A DNA stretch of 64,000 bases, taken from assembly GCA_940671915.1 (NCBI GenBank), contig CALNVZ010003426.1, positions 10,566,223 through 10,630,222 of the forward strand, read 5' to 3'. The translations under genes were made by a program, and so were the position numbers. Origin of the DNA: Paracentrotus lividus. Lineage: Eukaryota > Echinodermata > Echinoidea > Camarodonta > Echinidae. Each line of letters begins with the position of its first letter. Position 1 is the first letter of the stretch. The notes under the pieces are model-generated. The model saw nothing but the letters and a program-made list of their open reading frames with translations, had not been told where the DNA came from and made no database searches. This document shows, one piece after another, positions 1 to 12,700 of the stretch.

Positions 1-1450
1 TCCTACGTAAGCCAAGGATAAGGGGTGTCTCCATATTACCTTATTGAAGATTAATGACAAAAATTTCATTTAAGATGATATACGATTTTTATTATCAAAA
101 TAGTTAATGGTAATTATTTTATTCCAATTGATCCTATGTCTGGATTTTGCAAGCTTTAAAAAGAAAGAACAAAAATATATGTATTCTTCATATAAAACCA
201 ATTATTCTTGTGCCGAAAAATAATTTCATTTTTGAATGATGAGAATAAAAAGATGTAATTCAATTATCAATATTCCTTCCTTATTTGATGTAACGAATAA
301 TAGTAACACAGTGCATTCTCCTACATTATATCCAAGGAGCATGCATTAGAATGATTATGATGATGAAGCATTGTTTATTTTGTTCGTTATTATATCAATA
401 CCATAAATGAAGGGCGTTGGCGCTGCCTAAAACGTTACTAGTCAATGATCGGTTTTCCAAAAATGAGCAGGGGGCACCTGTTGCGCACCCTCCCACTGGA
501 ACCGCCGCTCACTGAGTTAACATCTACGGCAGATCGTGTGCAAGCTGTTGAAAAAAGTCAACAACAAAATCATATTAATGTCAATAAAGTACCTCAGACG
601 ATATAATATATTATGGGTACAAGTGCTTTCTCGTGCATTGATCGATGAAGAATTATTGGTTTTATGAACAGCAGGCACGATTTGTTTGCATATGTCTAGG
701 CGGACCCGCCCATGGTAGCACTAATTAACAATCATTGAACGGTGATACCATCTTAAAACATACGTCGGAGTAAAAATGAGGTTATAGCTTTCTCGTTATC
801 ACTTCGCCCTCCCTCTTATGACCCTAATCCTTTTTATATTTCTTTCAAACTATTTACTCAAACTTTTACTGTTTTTTCCAGAATTCGTCACGCATAGGTA
901 CCTTATCACTTATGGTGTTATACGTTTACTTTTCAATTGTACATGTACTATTATTGTTATTTTATTATGCGTTGATGATACCCGATCTCCTCGAGATCTT
1001 TCTACAGGGAATCCCTTTTTTTTTCTTCTTCTTCTTCTTCTTCATTTTTCCAGTATATTACGTAATAAACCTGATATACATTTAGATGTATTTAGATGTA
1101 TTAATAAACATTTAATATCGAACATTAATGAACATTTCATATCGAGTTTTAAAAAAAGGGCGGTGAATATGGGAATATGTAGATCTAGAAACTACCAAAT
1201 CCCGATTCCGAAATCCAAACGATGATTAAGCTATAAACTATGTTGAGGATTACCAATTACATGTACCTCCAATATTACCTTCTTCCCCATATCTTTATTA
1301 TGTACTGACATTTCGAATAACTGTAAATTTCTAAACATGAACATGTATGTATACATTTTTGTTGTTGAAATAACAGAGTTCACAAGCAAATAAAACGTTG
1401 CTCATATACATTATGACCCGAAGAATTCGAATACTGTACTAGTCCAGCAG
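1..1450. other. Non-coding AT-rich stretch
   Basis: No gene, RNA or clear element is recognised. The open frame at 818-1225 is low-complexity, rich in Leu/Phe and lacks splice or family support. Confidence 0.5.
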
Positions 1451-1469
1451 CGGATTGCAATTTTGGGGC

Positions 1470-1835
1470 CTAACCTTGTTTTGGCGTCTATAGTTTCTTT
1501 TTCAACGGATTATGATTGCCTAAACATTCTATTTCAAGAATCCGATTGCTGACACTTTGTCAGCATTGAGCATTTTGAGATATGTGACGTCATACAAAAT
1601 GGCCGCCAAATTACACAATTTCCCTCTTAAATTGAGAAAATAGATGTTTAATATGGACATTTCAACAACATTAGGGAGCTAAATGTCTGCATATCTCTTA
1701 GACCATTTCTAAATATTGTTTTGTTAAGTCACATGGCCATACATTACATGCTAATTTGCATATTGTCCATAGCGCCCTCAATTTTAAAGTATTAGTTTTC
1801 ATGAAATATATGTACTCCCGAAATGATAGGTATCA
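1470..1835 (+). repeat. Dispersed 360-bp repeat, copy 1
   Basis: It matches 7135-7495 in reverse orientation from the GTTTTGGCGTCTATAG segment through GTGACGTCATACAAAATGGC to AAATGATAGGT. The copies are moderately diverged, including indels. Confidence 0.7.
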
Positions 1836-2110
1836 ACCCCCCCCCCCCCCATTTTTTTCTCTGAAAAATATAAATACCAGTCAAGAAGGGATAAGCCTGC
1901 ATGAAATATTTTTCATTAAAGCAGCGAGGATTGGTTTAATGGTTCAAATTTTTGTTCCAATAATAGGTTGTATTTAGATGGTGTTATATGAATAATATTC
2001 AATGTGAAACAAATTAAAACATTAATTGATTCTTTTCGACATCTTAAATGAGGGATGATAATTCTGGAGGATCGATACACTATCCTGTTAATGAAATAAA
2101 GAACAAGCCT

Positions 2111-2613
2111 CTAAAGGTAATTAATAATAATATTAATAATCATAATGATAATAACAAATTCTTATATAGCGCCCTTCCAAATAAATTCGCTTAACATAAA
2201 AAAAAAAACTAAACCAAAACACAACTGTAAGAAATGTGACTTGCTCTCCAAGTTAGTATAAACAGATCAGAGGGAGAACAAATATGTCTTCAATTTGTTC
2301 TTAAATGTTTGAACTGTTGTACAAGAACGAATTTCAAGAGGAAGACCATTCCAAATTTTGGGACCTGCAAAATTAATAGTTTGTTCACATTTTTTTTTTA
2401 ATTGATCTTTGGAATTTTCAAAAGAAGGTGGTCTGTTCCGGATCGTAAAGAGTAATTTGACTGTGTGAGAAATGAAAACATGTTTGAAATGTATTGAGGA
2501 GACAAATTATGAATAGACTTAAATACAATCAATGCTACTTTAAACAAAATTACAGGTAACCAGTGCAAATCTCTTAGTAGAGGTGTGGCATGACCAAATT
2601 TCCTTGCTTTAAG
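2111..2613. repeat. Left part of an interrupted interspersed repeat
   Basis: It starts near a TAGCGCCCTTCC segment and reads continuously in style to 2613, where a TIR element interrupts it. The sequence after the element (4511-about 4640) looks like its continuation (GGATGCGCTGAAGCC segment). The family is not identified. Confidence 0.35.
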
Positions 2614-4510
2614 TACACTGTAAAAAATTACTGTAAATAAACATGTTTTTTGGCTTGTAATAATACAGCTTTTGGTTGTTTTTTTAATATTACGATATTT
2701 TTCTCGTAAAATGACAATTAATTTGTAATTTTCTAGGAAGTCGACTTGATTTTACAGTTACCAGCTCATGCAACTGTCAATAAACAGAAATGGCATATTC
2801 ATACAACCTTTCCTGCTCGTTTACGAATTATTCCCGTAATTTCAGTTTCCGTAACCAGAATTTTCTTGTCAAAAAACAGCAAGTTCTTTCCAAAACAAAT
2901 ATTACTCTTAAAGGGGAAGTTCACCCTGGGTTTAAATTGGTTTTAAAAAATGCAGAAAAATAAACGAAAAATGTGAGTGAAGGTTTGGAGAAAATCGACC
3001 AAAAAATGATGAAGTTATGAATATTCAAAGTTTCAATTTTGTGACGTCACATGCGAGCAGATCTCCTATGTGTTATGTAGTGTAAATTCCATAAAATGTC
3101 ATTTTTTTCCAGAAGAAATTAATGTATTGTCACCTGTGCGGTCATATACCATCAAAATATATTCAATACATGACATATATCAAATTGGACCCATTCCTTT
3201 ATTCAGAAGAACCATGACAAAAAGGACAAATTTATGGAATTTACATACACAACCAATGGAGAGCTGCTCGCACGTGACGTCACAGAATCCAACTTTAATT
3301 ATTTCATAACTTTGCCTATTTTTTGGTCGATTTCTTCAAACTTCACTAATATTTTTTGATTATTTTTTCTTCATTTTTTAAGACCAAGAAAATTCCAGGG
3401 GTGAACTCCCCTTTAAAGGGATGAGTAGCTTTCAAAAACAGAGCAATTATATCAAGATTAAAAAATTATATTGTTTCCAACGGTAAAAACAAACTACTGA
3501 AAGTTTCAGATCAAATGGAATTCATTTACTACCTTAAAAACAGTATAACAAACAAACTACAGTCGAACACCAGTACCCTCTGCTGATTGCCTGCCAGGCC
3601 GCTTAGAGACGGGGGACTTTACAGCAGGAAATGGGTGTGTGAAAAGCACATGGTTTTATAAACCATCCGGTGTCGGTTTAAAATTTTGAGTATGAAATCA
3701 CTGATATCCGGAAGGTAAAGCAAGCAATTAGCTTGCAATTTTGAAGAGATACCAGACTGACTAAGTGTTTTTAATTATGTTGTCAAAATAAGCTAAATCG
3801 AATAAATGTGATTTGAATATCATTCAATGTTTACTGCATCCCTTAATAAACAAGTTTCTCGTATATCAACGATGCTTCCTTGTTCCTAGACGTGTATAGT
3901 TCTGAAATCATTACAAAGAGTTTTCCTGTTCAAAAAGACAATTTCTTTGTTCAACAAAGGAAGAAGAAACAGAACTACTACAAATCAGTTTTCTTGTACC
4001 TGCAACGAGTTCTTCCTGTTAATTTACAACCTTTGTCTTATTTTATAGTTCATTATGTGGATCATGAAATTCATTAATATGACTGGAAGTGCTTCAACCG
4101 TGGATCGTGCCACTAACCATGAAAAATGTCACCCTTACATAGGGGGGTATATAAGGTAACAACTTTTATTGAAGTTTGTCAAAGATTATGGGTGTAGGGA
4201 TTTAGGATTAAGAATTAGGTTAGGATTTAGATTAGATTTAGATTAGGGACATGATTAGGCATGAATGGTCAATCCCATATGATGTGGATCATTTCTTTTG
4301 TTTCAAAAATATTATTATGTGATAAAAAACAGGGAAAAAATGTAAAATTTACAGGGGTGTAAATTTACAAGGTGGTCAATAACGTGAACCTGTAAAATTT
4401 TACATATATCTGTAAATAATTACTGGAAAGCTGTGGAAAAACGGGCACTCCTGGCATCCCGACTGCCAGGAAATTTCCTGTTAAAAAACGGTGAAATTTT
4501 TTACAGTGTA
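2614..4510. mobile_element. 1.9-kb non-autonomous TIR element
   Basis: The ends are TACACTGTAAAAAATT and AATTTTTTACAGTGTA, a 16-bp inverted repeat. No transposase is visible. It contains the TTAA-flanked MITE at 2908-3415. Confidence 0.55.
2908..3415. mobile_element. TTAA-flanked palindromic MITE (piggyBac-like)
   Basis: The ends are TTAAAGGGGAAGTTCACCC and GGGGTGAACTCCCCTTTAA. Inner arms also pair (GTGACGTCACATGCGAGCAG near the left, GCTCGCACGTGACGTCAC near the right). TTAA target sites are characteristic of the piggyBac superfamily. Confidence 0.65.
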
Positions 4511-4859
4511 ATATTAGTAATAATGTGGGCGGCACGGTTTTGGATGCGCTGAAGCCTTTTAATATCAGAGACATTGATATTCACCAACAAAGAATTTGCA
4601 TAATCTAATCAGCTCAACACCAAAGATCGAATAAATTTATTTTAGTGGCTTTTCAGATGATTTTTTTTTTTTTTTAACATTTTCAGGGGAAGAGCTCAGT
4701 TGGGAACATTTATTATGGTTTTGATCAACATAAAAAATATGGTTAATTTTAACTTAGCTTATAATAAATGACTTTTTCTATTTAGAAAACTTTAACTTTT
4801 GATAATGCACTGCAGCCTCTGGATTCTGGGGTCACTAAATTATATTACACTACATTACA

Positions 4860-7100
4860 CCAGATCAGTGTCGGACATATGACTTTGCTTTTGGGGTTAA
4901 ACCCTTTCAGGTCTTCAAGAGTACATGGTAAAATTAGGTGGGGGCATAACAGCAGGTGTTCCATGGTCTGCTCTTCCCCCACACTCACAGTATGTCCGTC
5001 CTCGTTGTATACCCACTTTTCCAAAAAAGACCTTACAGCGTCCTGTACCTGTGCCGAAATGGTTCAGGCATGATCACGTTGGCCATTATGACCTGGCGAA
5101 GGGATTCCTTTGCACTTATGAAGAGCCTGTGTGGCATTTGCTAGCGATGGCTGGTCCACATGGTCACCCTAAGTTTGTGGGCAGAGCTATCAAGGGATAC
5201 TGTAGAATGGAGGATACTATTTCTTGACTTCAGTTTTTTGTTGGTAGGATTGTGATTGGGATGGAGACCCCCTCCTGTTTTAATTCAAAGGAATGTTCCT
5301 GTGAGGCAATGCAGAGATCGTCAACATACAAGAAACTGTTTTGGGGTGCATTGGTTGGTCATTGGTATACACATTGAAGAGCAGAGAGGCAATGACAATC
5401 CCTTCTGGGAGATCATTTTCATCTTGCGCCATCTGCTGCGCTGGCCATCAAGGCTTTTTTTTTCACCAATTCGTTGGTAAGTTACAAACAACTTAATAAA
5501 CGACTGGTGATCAGTTCTTGTGCTAAATGGTTTAGCAGGTGATTAGTACAGCACCCAAGAACATTATAATCCCGTCGATCTTAAAGTCGTTCTTATCTTT
5601 CAGGACGACATGGTGAAACCAGGTAGAACCGTCTATTTGATAGCAGGTTCAGGAGTAGCTTGTTCAGTGTCACATCGTCTGCCATCTCAAAGAATTTACG
5701 GGTGAGAATCCTATGGTTTACTTTGTCATATGCTGCTGGGAGGTCAACAAAAGCTATTCCGGTAATAAGCTCTTCCTCAAACCCATCCTCGATGTGCTCT
5801 GTGAGGTTCAGGAGTTGGCTAGTACAGGATTTTCCTGGCCGGAAACCTGTCTTTTAGTGTTCTGGAATGAGGAGGTCATCATCAATGGGGACAATACGAT
5901 TATAGCAAGTATGAGTCTTTCAAAGAGTTGCATGTACATGTATGACATAGTAGAGAGATGGGCATAGCTCTTAGGTATGGCTGGATCTTTGCCCGGTTTA
6001 AGCAGGACAACGACTCTTGATTTCCTTCATAGCCTCGGGAATGTATTGGTACTCATGCAATTCAGCATGTCAAGCAGCCACTGAAGCGCAACAGGTCCAA
6101 GGTGATTGATCTGTTCGCAGAGGATGTCATCAAGGCCTGCAGCATTGTTCTTCATGGTCTTGATACCATCACACAGGTTTTTCATACTGAAAGGTCCTGT
6201 CGGTATGAGGGCTCTTGGAAGCATTCTTCAGCATCTTGGGGAAGCTTCGCTCTCCTGGAACAGTGATCAGGGTTTCCCTGACTGGTCACAAGGAGCTGGT
6301 TGGCAACTTGGTCAGCAGTGACTTGTGGTCTTGGTTGGGTTTTTGTGCAGTCATTTCCCAGAATTTTGTTTTCCAGGCTTTCCTACTGCTGTGGGTCATA
6401 TCCGTTGACTAGATCGATTCTTGCCATTTTCTCTGTCGACTTTCCATAATGACTGTAGTAAGGTTCTCACCACATTCCACTGCGTCAACACTGAAAGGGT
6501 CACTCTGCAAGCGTTTTACATACTCATAGTAAAGCACCTTGGAGTCATCAGACAAGCCTGGTGTATAGCTTGAGCTGTAGCTTCGTGTGATGCTTTGTCT
6601 TGAGGACTTCTTGATCATCTCTACAAGGGTGTCATAGTTACACAGAATGGACGGAAGGTCTTAAATGTCATTATCCAGATCTAATGCAAACTGTTCCCAC
6701 TTTGCCTTCTTTAAGTGGAAACGGCAGCGGAAGAGAACTGTGTGAGGTGTGATAACAGCGTTCACTCTAATATAGGCCCAATTGGTTGATGCTGGGTGTG
6801 CGGAATTGGTTTCTCACATTGGTTGGCAATGTTTACACCCGGTCAGGGTTGTATCCGCGTCTCCATCGTTCTCTGAGGAAAGAAGAGGGGCGCTTTGCAT
6901 CATGAATGAGTACCATGTAACTTGCATCTGCCCAGTTTTCGACGAGTTTACCGTCTCCATTGGTTTCTCTATATTCCCATGTAACATGATGGCTGTTGAA
7001 GTCTTCAATAGCCACATTGATGTGTTCTCCAGATACTTCATGGAGGAGGTTAAAAGTCTTGAGTGGGAGGTTTATAGGCAGAGCTTACAGAGAGATTGAA
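4860..7100 (-). pseudogene. Decayed non-LTR retrotransposon (endonuclease plus reverse transcriptase)
   Basis: On the - strand, with frame breaks, these pieces appear in order. An endonuclease C-terminus (DFNSHHVTWEYRETNGDG, 7015-6833). The RT N-part (KTMKNNAAGLDDILCEQINH, 6224-6027). RT core FVDLPAAYDKVNH (about 5760-5700). A PEGIV...LLFNVYTNDQP block (about 5410-5345). The catalytic FLYVDDLCIASQE (about 5325-5290). A C-terminal CECGEEQTMEHLLLCP Cys/His motif (about 4985-4935). The order is that of a Jockey/CR1-type LINE; the exact clade is uncertain. Several frameshifts make it inactive. Confidence 0.85.
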
Positions 7101-7134
7101 TTTGGCTGGTTTAGGCAACACAATCTGCCCTAAA

Positions 7135-7495
7135 TTGGAAGAAAAGGAGACCTATCATTTGAGAAGCACACATTTTTTTAAAATTTAAAAATAGAGGGCG
7201 CTATAAACAAATATACAAATTATCTTGACATTTATGTCCTGCGATATAATAAAACAATATTTAGTAAAGTTCCCAGAGACATTCAGACATTAATAAGCTG
7301 ACTAAAAATGTAGTTTTACACATTTTTAGAGGAAAATTCTGTATTTTGGCGGCCATTTTGTATGACGTCACATATCTCAAAATGCTCAATGCTGACAGAG
7401 TGTCAGCAATCGGTTTCTTCATATTGAAGGTTTAGGCAATCATAATCCGTTGAAAAAAAAACTATAGACGCCAAAACAAGGTACATCGAGTTGGC
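7135..7495 (-). repeat. Dispersed 360-bp repeat, copy 2 (inverted)
   Basis: Reverse-complement match to 1470-1835. The two copies face each other across 5.3 kb that holds the decayed LINE and the nested elements. They may be chance dispersed copies or the ends of a larger unit. Confidence 0.7.
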
Positions 7496-7500
7496 GGCTA

Positions 7501-7864
7501 GACTATACTGCACGTCAGAGAAAATTATTATGGAAACTTCATTCACATGCGCGTGTGTGTGCATGAATGCACTGATTTGTCTTTTATACACGCGTGTATA
7601 CATTGGATGCCGCTATATCTAATGATGCATTTTTGTCCGTTTCCACTTTCAGATGCTCAGGACATAATGATCAAAATAGTAACAGCTGAACAGAGGGACA
7701 AATAATATAAAGAAGATGCATTTTCTTTCTCAAATGGGACACGTGCTGAATGATGGAGAATTTAAAGGGAGATATTAAGCGGTTTAGGAAGATTGCAGGG
7801 GAGTGCGCCTGTGATGTGAGTGCCACCTGCTGAACTTTCCCGCGTTTTCTCAGAGGGGGCAACC
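7501..7864 (+). promoter_or_regulatory. Presumed promoter and 5' UTR of the membrane protein gene
   Basis: This is the only non-repeat stretch before exon 1; the 360-bp dispersed repeat ends near 7500. No TATA box is evident. A start-stop uORF (ATG TGA, 7814-7819) and a longer possible uORF from about 7751 would precede the real ATG if transcription begins upstream. Confidence 0.3.
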
Positions 7865-7976
7865 ATGAGGAAGCTACGCCGGAGCGCCGGGTGGGGAGTA
7901 TGGCAACCGTTCGGTGGAGTGAAAATCTGGTTCAGCATGTTGCTCTTTTTGTGTGGCTTCTGCAGCAGAACGGGAG
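7865..7976 (+). CDS. Exon 1 of membrane protein: start codon and signal peptide
   Basis: ATG at 7865 lies in a good context (AACC before it). It reads 37 codons plus one base up to a GGAG|gtaag donor. The peptide has an Arg/Lys-rich start followed by the hydrophobic core WFSMLLFLCGFC, typical of a secretory signal. The leftover G joins GT of the exon at 30609 to make Gly, so the phases fit across a 22.6-kb intron. The frame is open upstream to 7820, but only from a GTG, which is not a eukaryotic start. A further small exon inside the long intron cannot be excluded. Confidence 0.7.
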
Positions 7977-9157
7977 GTAAGAAGGATACGCATTTTGATT
8001 GTGATGAAAGGTAATGTGAGTGATATCTTGTTTATGATCCTGATATTAGTGATGTTGATGAATGAGGATGAGGAATTCGAAGGGGGTAAAAACGAAACAT
8101 CAGACGTTATCATTATTATGATGATGAATGAATGAATAGGAGGAGGAGGAGGAAGGAGGAGGAGATCAGGCATGAATGATGATGACGTTAAATGTGATGA
8201 TGATGAGCATGAATATGAAGGGATGATGTTTGAGATGATGATGATGAGATGTGAATGAGATGAATGATGATGACAGTGATAAATGATGATGATGATGTGA
8301 TGATGAAGATGAAGATGAGATATGATGATGAGTGATGATATTTGAATGATGATGATGATGAATGAGAGATGAAGATGAGAGAGATGGTTTATGATGAATA
8401 GATGATGATGAGTGATGGTGTGATAAGAATGATGGGGTTAATGAATGATGGATGAATGATGTTGATGATGAATGATGATGATGATGATGATGATGATGAG
8501 TTGATGATGATGATGAATGAGTGATATGAATGATGATGATGATATGATGAAGATGAAGATGATATGATGATATATGATATGATGTGTTGGTGACGAAATG
8601 ACAATGACGCTGTTCATATGGAGATAATGATGAATGATGTGTGCTGACATTGATAATGTTTCGACAGAAAAGCGTTTATTAATTTATCAAAGACATACAT
8701 TTTCGCGTACACAATGGAATAATGTTCGCAGATACATGTACTGAATACGCTAAGAAACGGCTTATCCTTTCCTCTTTATTAATATACAGTTCAAGTACAC
8801 GGAACAGAAGCTCTAATGGGGACATTCCTCAGGGAGTAAAAAAAATAAATTAGTTAGGCGGCTGGAAGATGTATACGATCCTTGAAGGTGAAGCGTCAAN
8901 NNNNNNNNNNNNNNNNNNNNNNNNGATGTTATGATGAAGATGAGATAATATATGATGATGATGATGATGATGATGATAAGATGAAGATGATGAATGATGA
9001 TGATTTATGATTGAATGTGATGATGAATGATGAATGAAGATGAAGATTGAAGATAGAGAGACTGATGGGATATATGATGATAGATGATGATGATGATGAT
9101 GAGTGATAAAGAATGATCGGGCAATGATGATGGATGATGATGTGATGATAATGATGA

Positions 9158-9194
<37 letters not shown>

Positions 9195-9696
9195 GAAATG
9201 AAATGATTGATTATGATGATGAATGATGATATGATGAGTTGGTGACGAAAATGACAATGACGCCTGTTCATATTGGATGATAATATGATGATGATGGTGC
9301 TGAACATTGATAATGTTTCGACAGAAAGGCGTTTATTAATTTATCAAAGAACTATACATTTTCGCGTACACAATGGAATAATGTTCCAGATACATGTACT
9401 GATACGCTAAGGACGGCTTATCCTTTCCCTTTATTAATATACAGTTCAAGTACACGGCACAGAAGCTCTAATGGGGATCATCTCTCAGGGAGTTAAAAAT
9501 AAATTAGTTAGGCGGCTGGAAGGATGTATACGATCCTTGAAGGTGAACGTCAAAAATAACTTCAGCAAAGAGGGCAGGGGAGAAAGAGAGAGATGAAGGA
9601 AACTCCCGGCCAAAGAGACCGAGAGAAACAGAAATAGGGATGGAGCCGGGATAGACGAATAGAAACAGAGAGATAAAAAAAGAGAAAGAGATAGTA

Positions 9697-9746
<50 letters not shown>

Positions 9747-12700
9747 TGTGTGACTGAGTGCTTTGGAGTGGACACAATGTGCTACATGATTCATTCTTCA
9801 CAGTATTTCATTATCAAAATCATCAAAATACTCTTTCTTGAGTTAGTTCAAAGAAGCCGTCTAAAAATTAATATTATTAGAAAAATGAAAATGCTATATA
9901 ATGAGCACATTATTAAATTATTGTTTAGGGTTCTTGAGGTTTTAAGTGAAGAGCATCCATGTAGAAAACAAAATGGTACGTAGCACTGTTGCCATGGAGA
10001 CCCCATCTATAATGAAAATACAGTCACTTGGGGGAACTCACTCAAAATTTACTAGAATCTTGAGTGAATTTCACTTTAAATTTATCCTTTCAGAAATTCT
10101 GTCCAATTCAGTTCAAAAGTGAACCTTTTCACACTTGTTTTTCTTTCATTTTTGAAAGTACATCATGTTAATAGTGAAAAGAAGGAAACACATTGCAACA
10201 TCATCGTTTTCTCCCATTTAATTAATTAAACTTCCACCGCTTACAACCATTTAAAGGAAAAGTCATACAAATTGTGAACAGCGGTTTATGCTACGTTCAC
10301 ACAGAACCGAGAGCTGAGTACGAGTTTGCGCGAGTTGTGGCGAGTTGATTTTTGAGGGGACTCGCGAGAACTCGCGCTTCAACTCTTGATAACTCTCCAT
10401 AACTCGCCGCAACTCGGCACAACTTTTTACAACTCTCATTGACTCTTTGCAAGTCGCGTGAAGCTCGCGCAATGTTTAAAAATGTCAAAAATCAGTCAAG
10501 CTCTTGAGAACTCTTAAATGACTCGGTCAAACTCGGGGCAACCCGTAGTAGACTCGCACAATTCGTGAGAGACTCGTAAGAGACTCTTTGCAACTCGCGA
10601 CAAATCGAGGTAATTTGCATAAATTACCATAAATTTCAATACACGAGTTACCGCGATTCTAGTGCGAGCAACTGAGAGTTCTGTGCGAGCAACTGAGAGC
10701 TCTGCACAAGCTCACCGAGTCTATGGCGAGTTATAGCGAGTACGAATAATTAGGGTTTATCACGTGGTTCAGTTTGGCGCGAAAACAATCACGTACAATG
10801 TCATGTGCTTAATGAGCAAGATGCCTCGGCGTGCTAAAAGGATAAAGACTCTGAAAGACTCAGAAACCCCAAACATGCCAAAAGAACAAAATGATTAGGT
10901 TGAAGTCATAGATCACAAGCAATTAATATGGATAAAGGGCTGAAATAAGGCTAGATCTGTCCCCGAAGATGAAATCTGCCGATAGCGAACCTGAAAAGAC
11001 GTCATCGACAGCAAACAAGACTGGAACTACAGGCGCGTTATCCAGGATTTCGCCCCCTGGGGGCACGTGATTTTGGCGCCCTGTGTACTTTTCAATATGG
11101 CGCCCCCCCCCCCGCCAGGCAAACATAGGCTACGGCTTAAATGTATATTGAAGGATTTTGAATATGATTTATTTGAAGGTTTTTTTTGTTTTGTTTGTTT
11201 TTTTTAATACTTGCCAATGGTGAGTTCGGAAAAGAATCTCTAGTATATGAGGTATTACGCTTAGTGAGATACGAAATAATTACTACGAGCGCGAAGCGCG
11301 ATCGGATTTTTTCCCTCTACTTTACGATCAGAAAGCAAAGAATTCTAAGCATTAGGGTATCAATTTTGTTTAGCTCTTCATCAAGATATCATATGAACGG
11401 GCACTGTAATTTGTCCATCAACGACTTGAAGCAAGCCAGATAAAATCATGTGAAATTTGTCATCAAGTAATGTGAAATCAAACAAATGTAGGCCTATATT
11501 GATGTTTTGTTGTTCAGAACCCTCATTAATCTGGTTACAAGAGAGAAAAATAGGCGAGCGTGAATCGCGAGCGCAATTGATGTATCGGAATGATCTCTGA
11601 AAATGTGACATTTATGCATTCCTCAGGAACACAATGTAATAACTCTTTGGGAATGATGCGAGCGCGAAGCGCGAGCCAAATTTTGCTCGTATGTATAGAG
11701 ACCTGAAGTTTAGGATCATTTTGCCTCCATAATTTAAAGACCGATGTTGCCCAGTAATTTTACATGATTATGAAGAAGATGATATCTTCTATCTATCTAG
11801 CTGCTTATTGTCCTTCTGCTTCCTTCCTAGTTTAAGCTGATTAGGAGACTAAATCATTTGTCGCGCCTCTAAATGTTGTTTGAATTGCCGTACATGTACG
11901 ATTTAGGTTTGATGCCCCTGGGAAATGCAAATAAATGTAAGGTGTATTCAAATAAATTTAAATGTCTTGATGATTAGTATCCTATAATGTAAATTATGCT
12001 CAGAGGAAAAACACAGGCAAAAGCTGAATTTTGATGTCTTTGAATGATGAGAAAACATGGCATTGCATGCGTTCCTCAGGAACACAATGTAATAACTCAT
12101 TGGGAAAAAAATTATGCGAGCGCGTAGCGCGATCCAAAATTTTGCTATGTATATACAGACCAGGAGGAATTAAAAATTTTAGAGACCATATTTCAAATAC
12201 CAAGTTGTTGCCCCTTAGTTTCAGGTAAATTCGGCACACCTCCCTAAGTTCAAAGTAAAGTTGGAGCCCCTAAGTTTAAGATAAATTTGGCATCCCTAAG
12301 TCTCAGGTCAATTTGACGCCCCTACGTTTAAGCTCAATTTGGCGCCCCCTAAGATTTAGGTCAATTTGAAATGTAAAAATGAATGTAACGTGAAATCAAA
12401 TTGATTAAAATGTTTTGATGGTTAGAATCCCATAATGTAAATTTTGGTAAGAGGAAAAACACAGGCGATCGCGAAGAATGAACGGAAGTTTTGATGTATT
12501 CAAATGTCTATCAGACAAATAGGACATTTCATGCGTTCCTCAGGAACACAATGTAATAAATCATTGGGGGGGGGAATGATGCGAGCGCAAAGCGCGAGCG
12601 AAAATTTTGCTATGTATATACAGACCCGGATGCATGAATTTTTAAATTTTGCTCTATCTACATAGAGACCATATTTAAAAACCTATTTGTAGCCCCCTTA

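Noticed and set aside
7820-7864. Longer N-terminus of the membrane protein from 7820
   Set aside because: The upstream in-frame codon is GTG, not ATG; the ATG at 7865 has a better context and gives a proper signal peptide.
8389-9307. Several His/Ser/Ile-rich - strand frames
   Set aside because: They are translations of GAT satellite, and one crosses the N gap.
9485-9801. Ser/Leu-rich - strand frames
   Set aside because: Translations of the (AG)n microsatellite.
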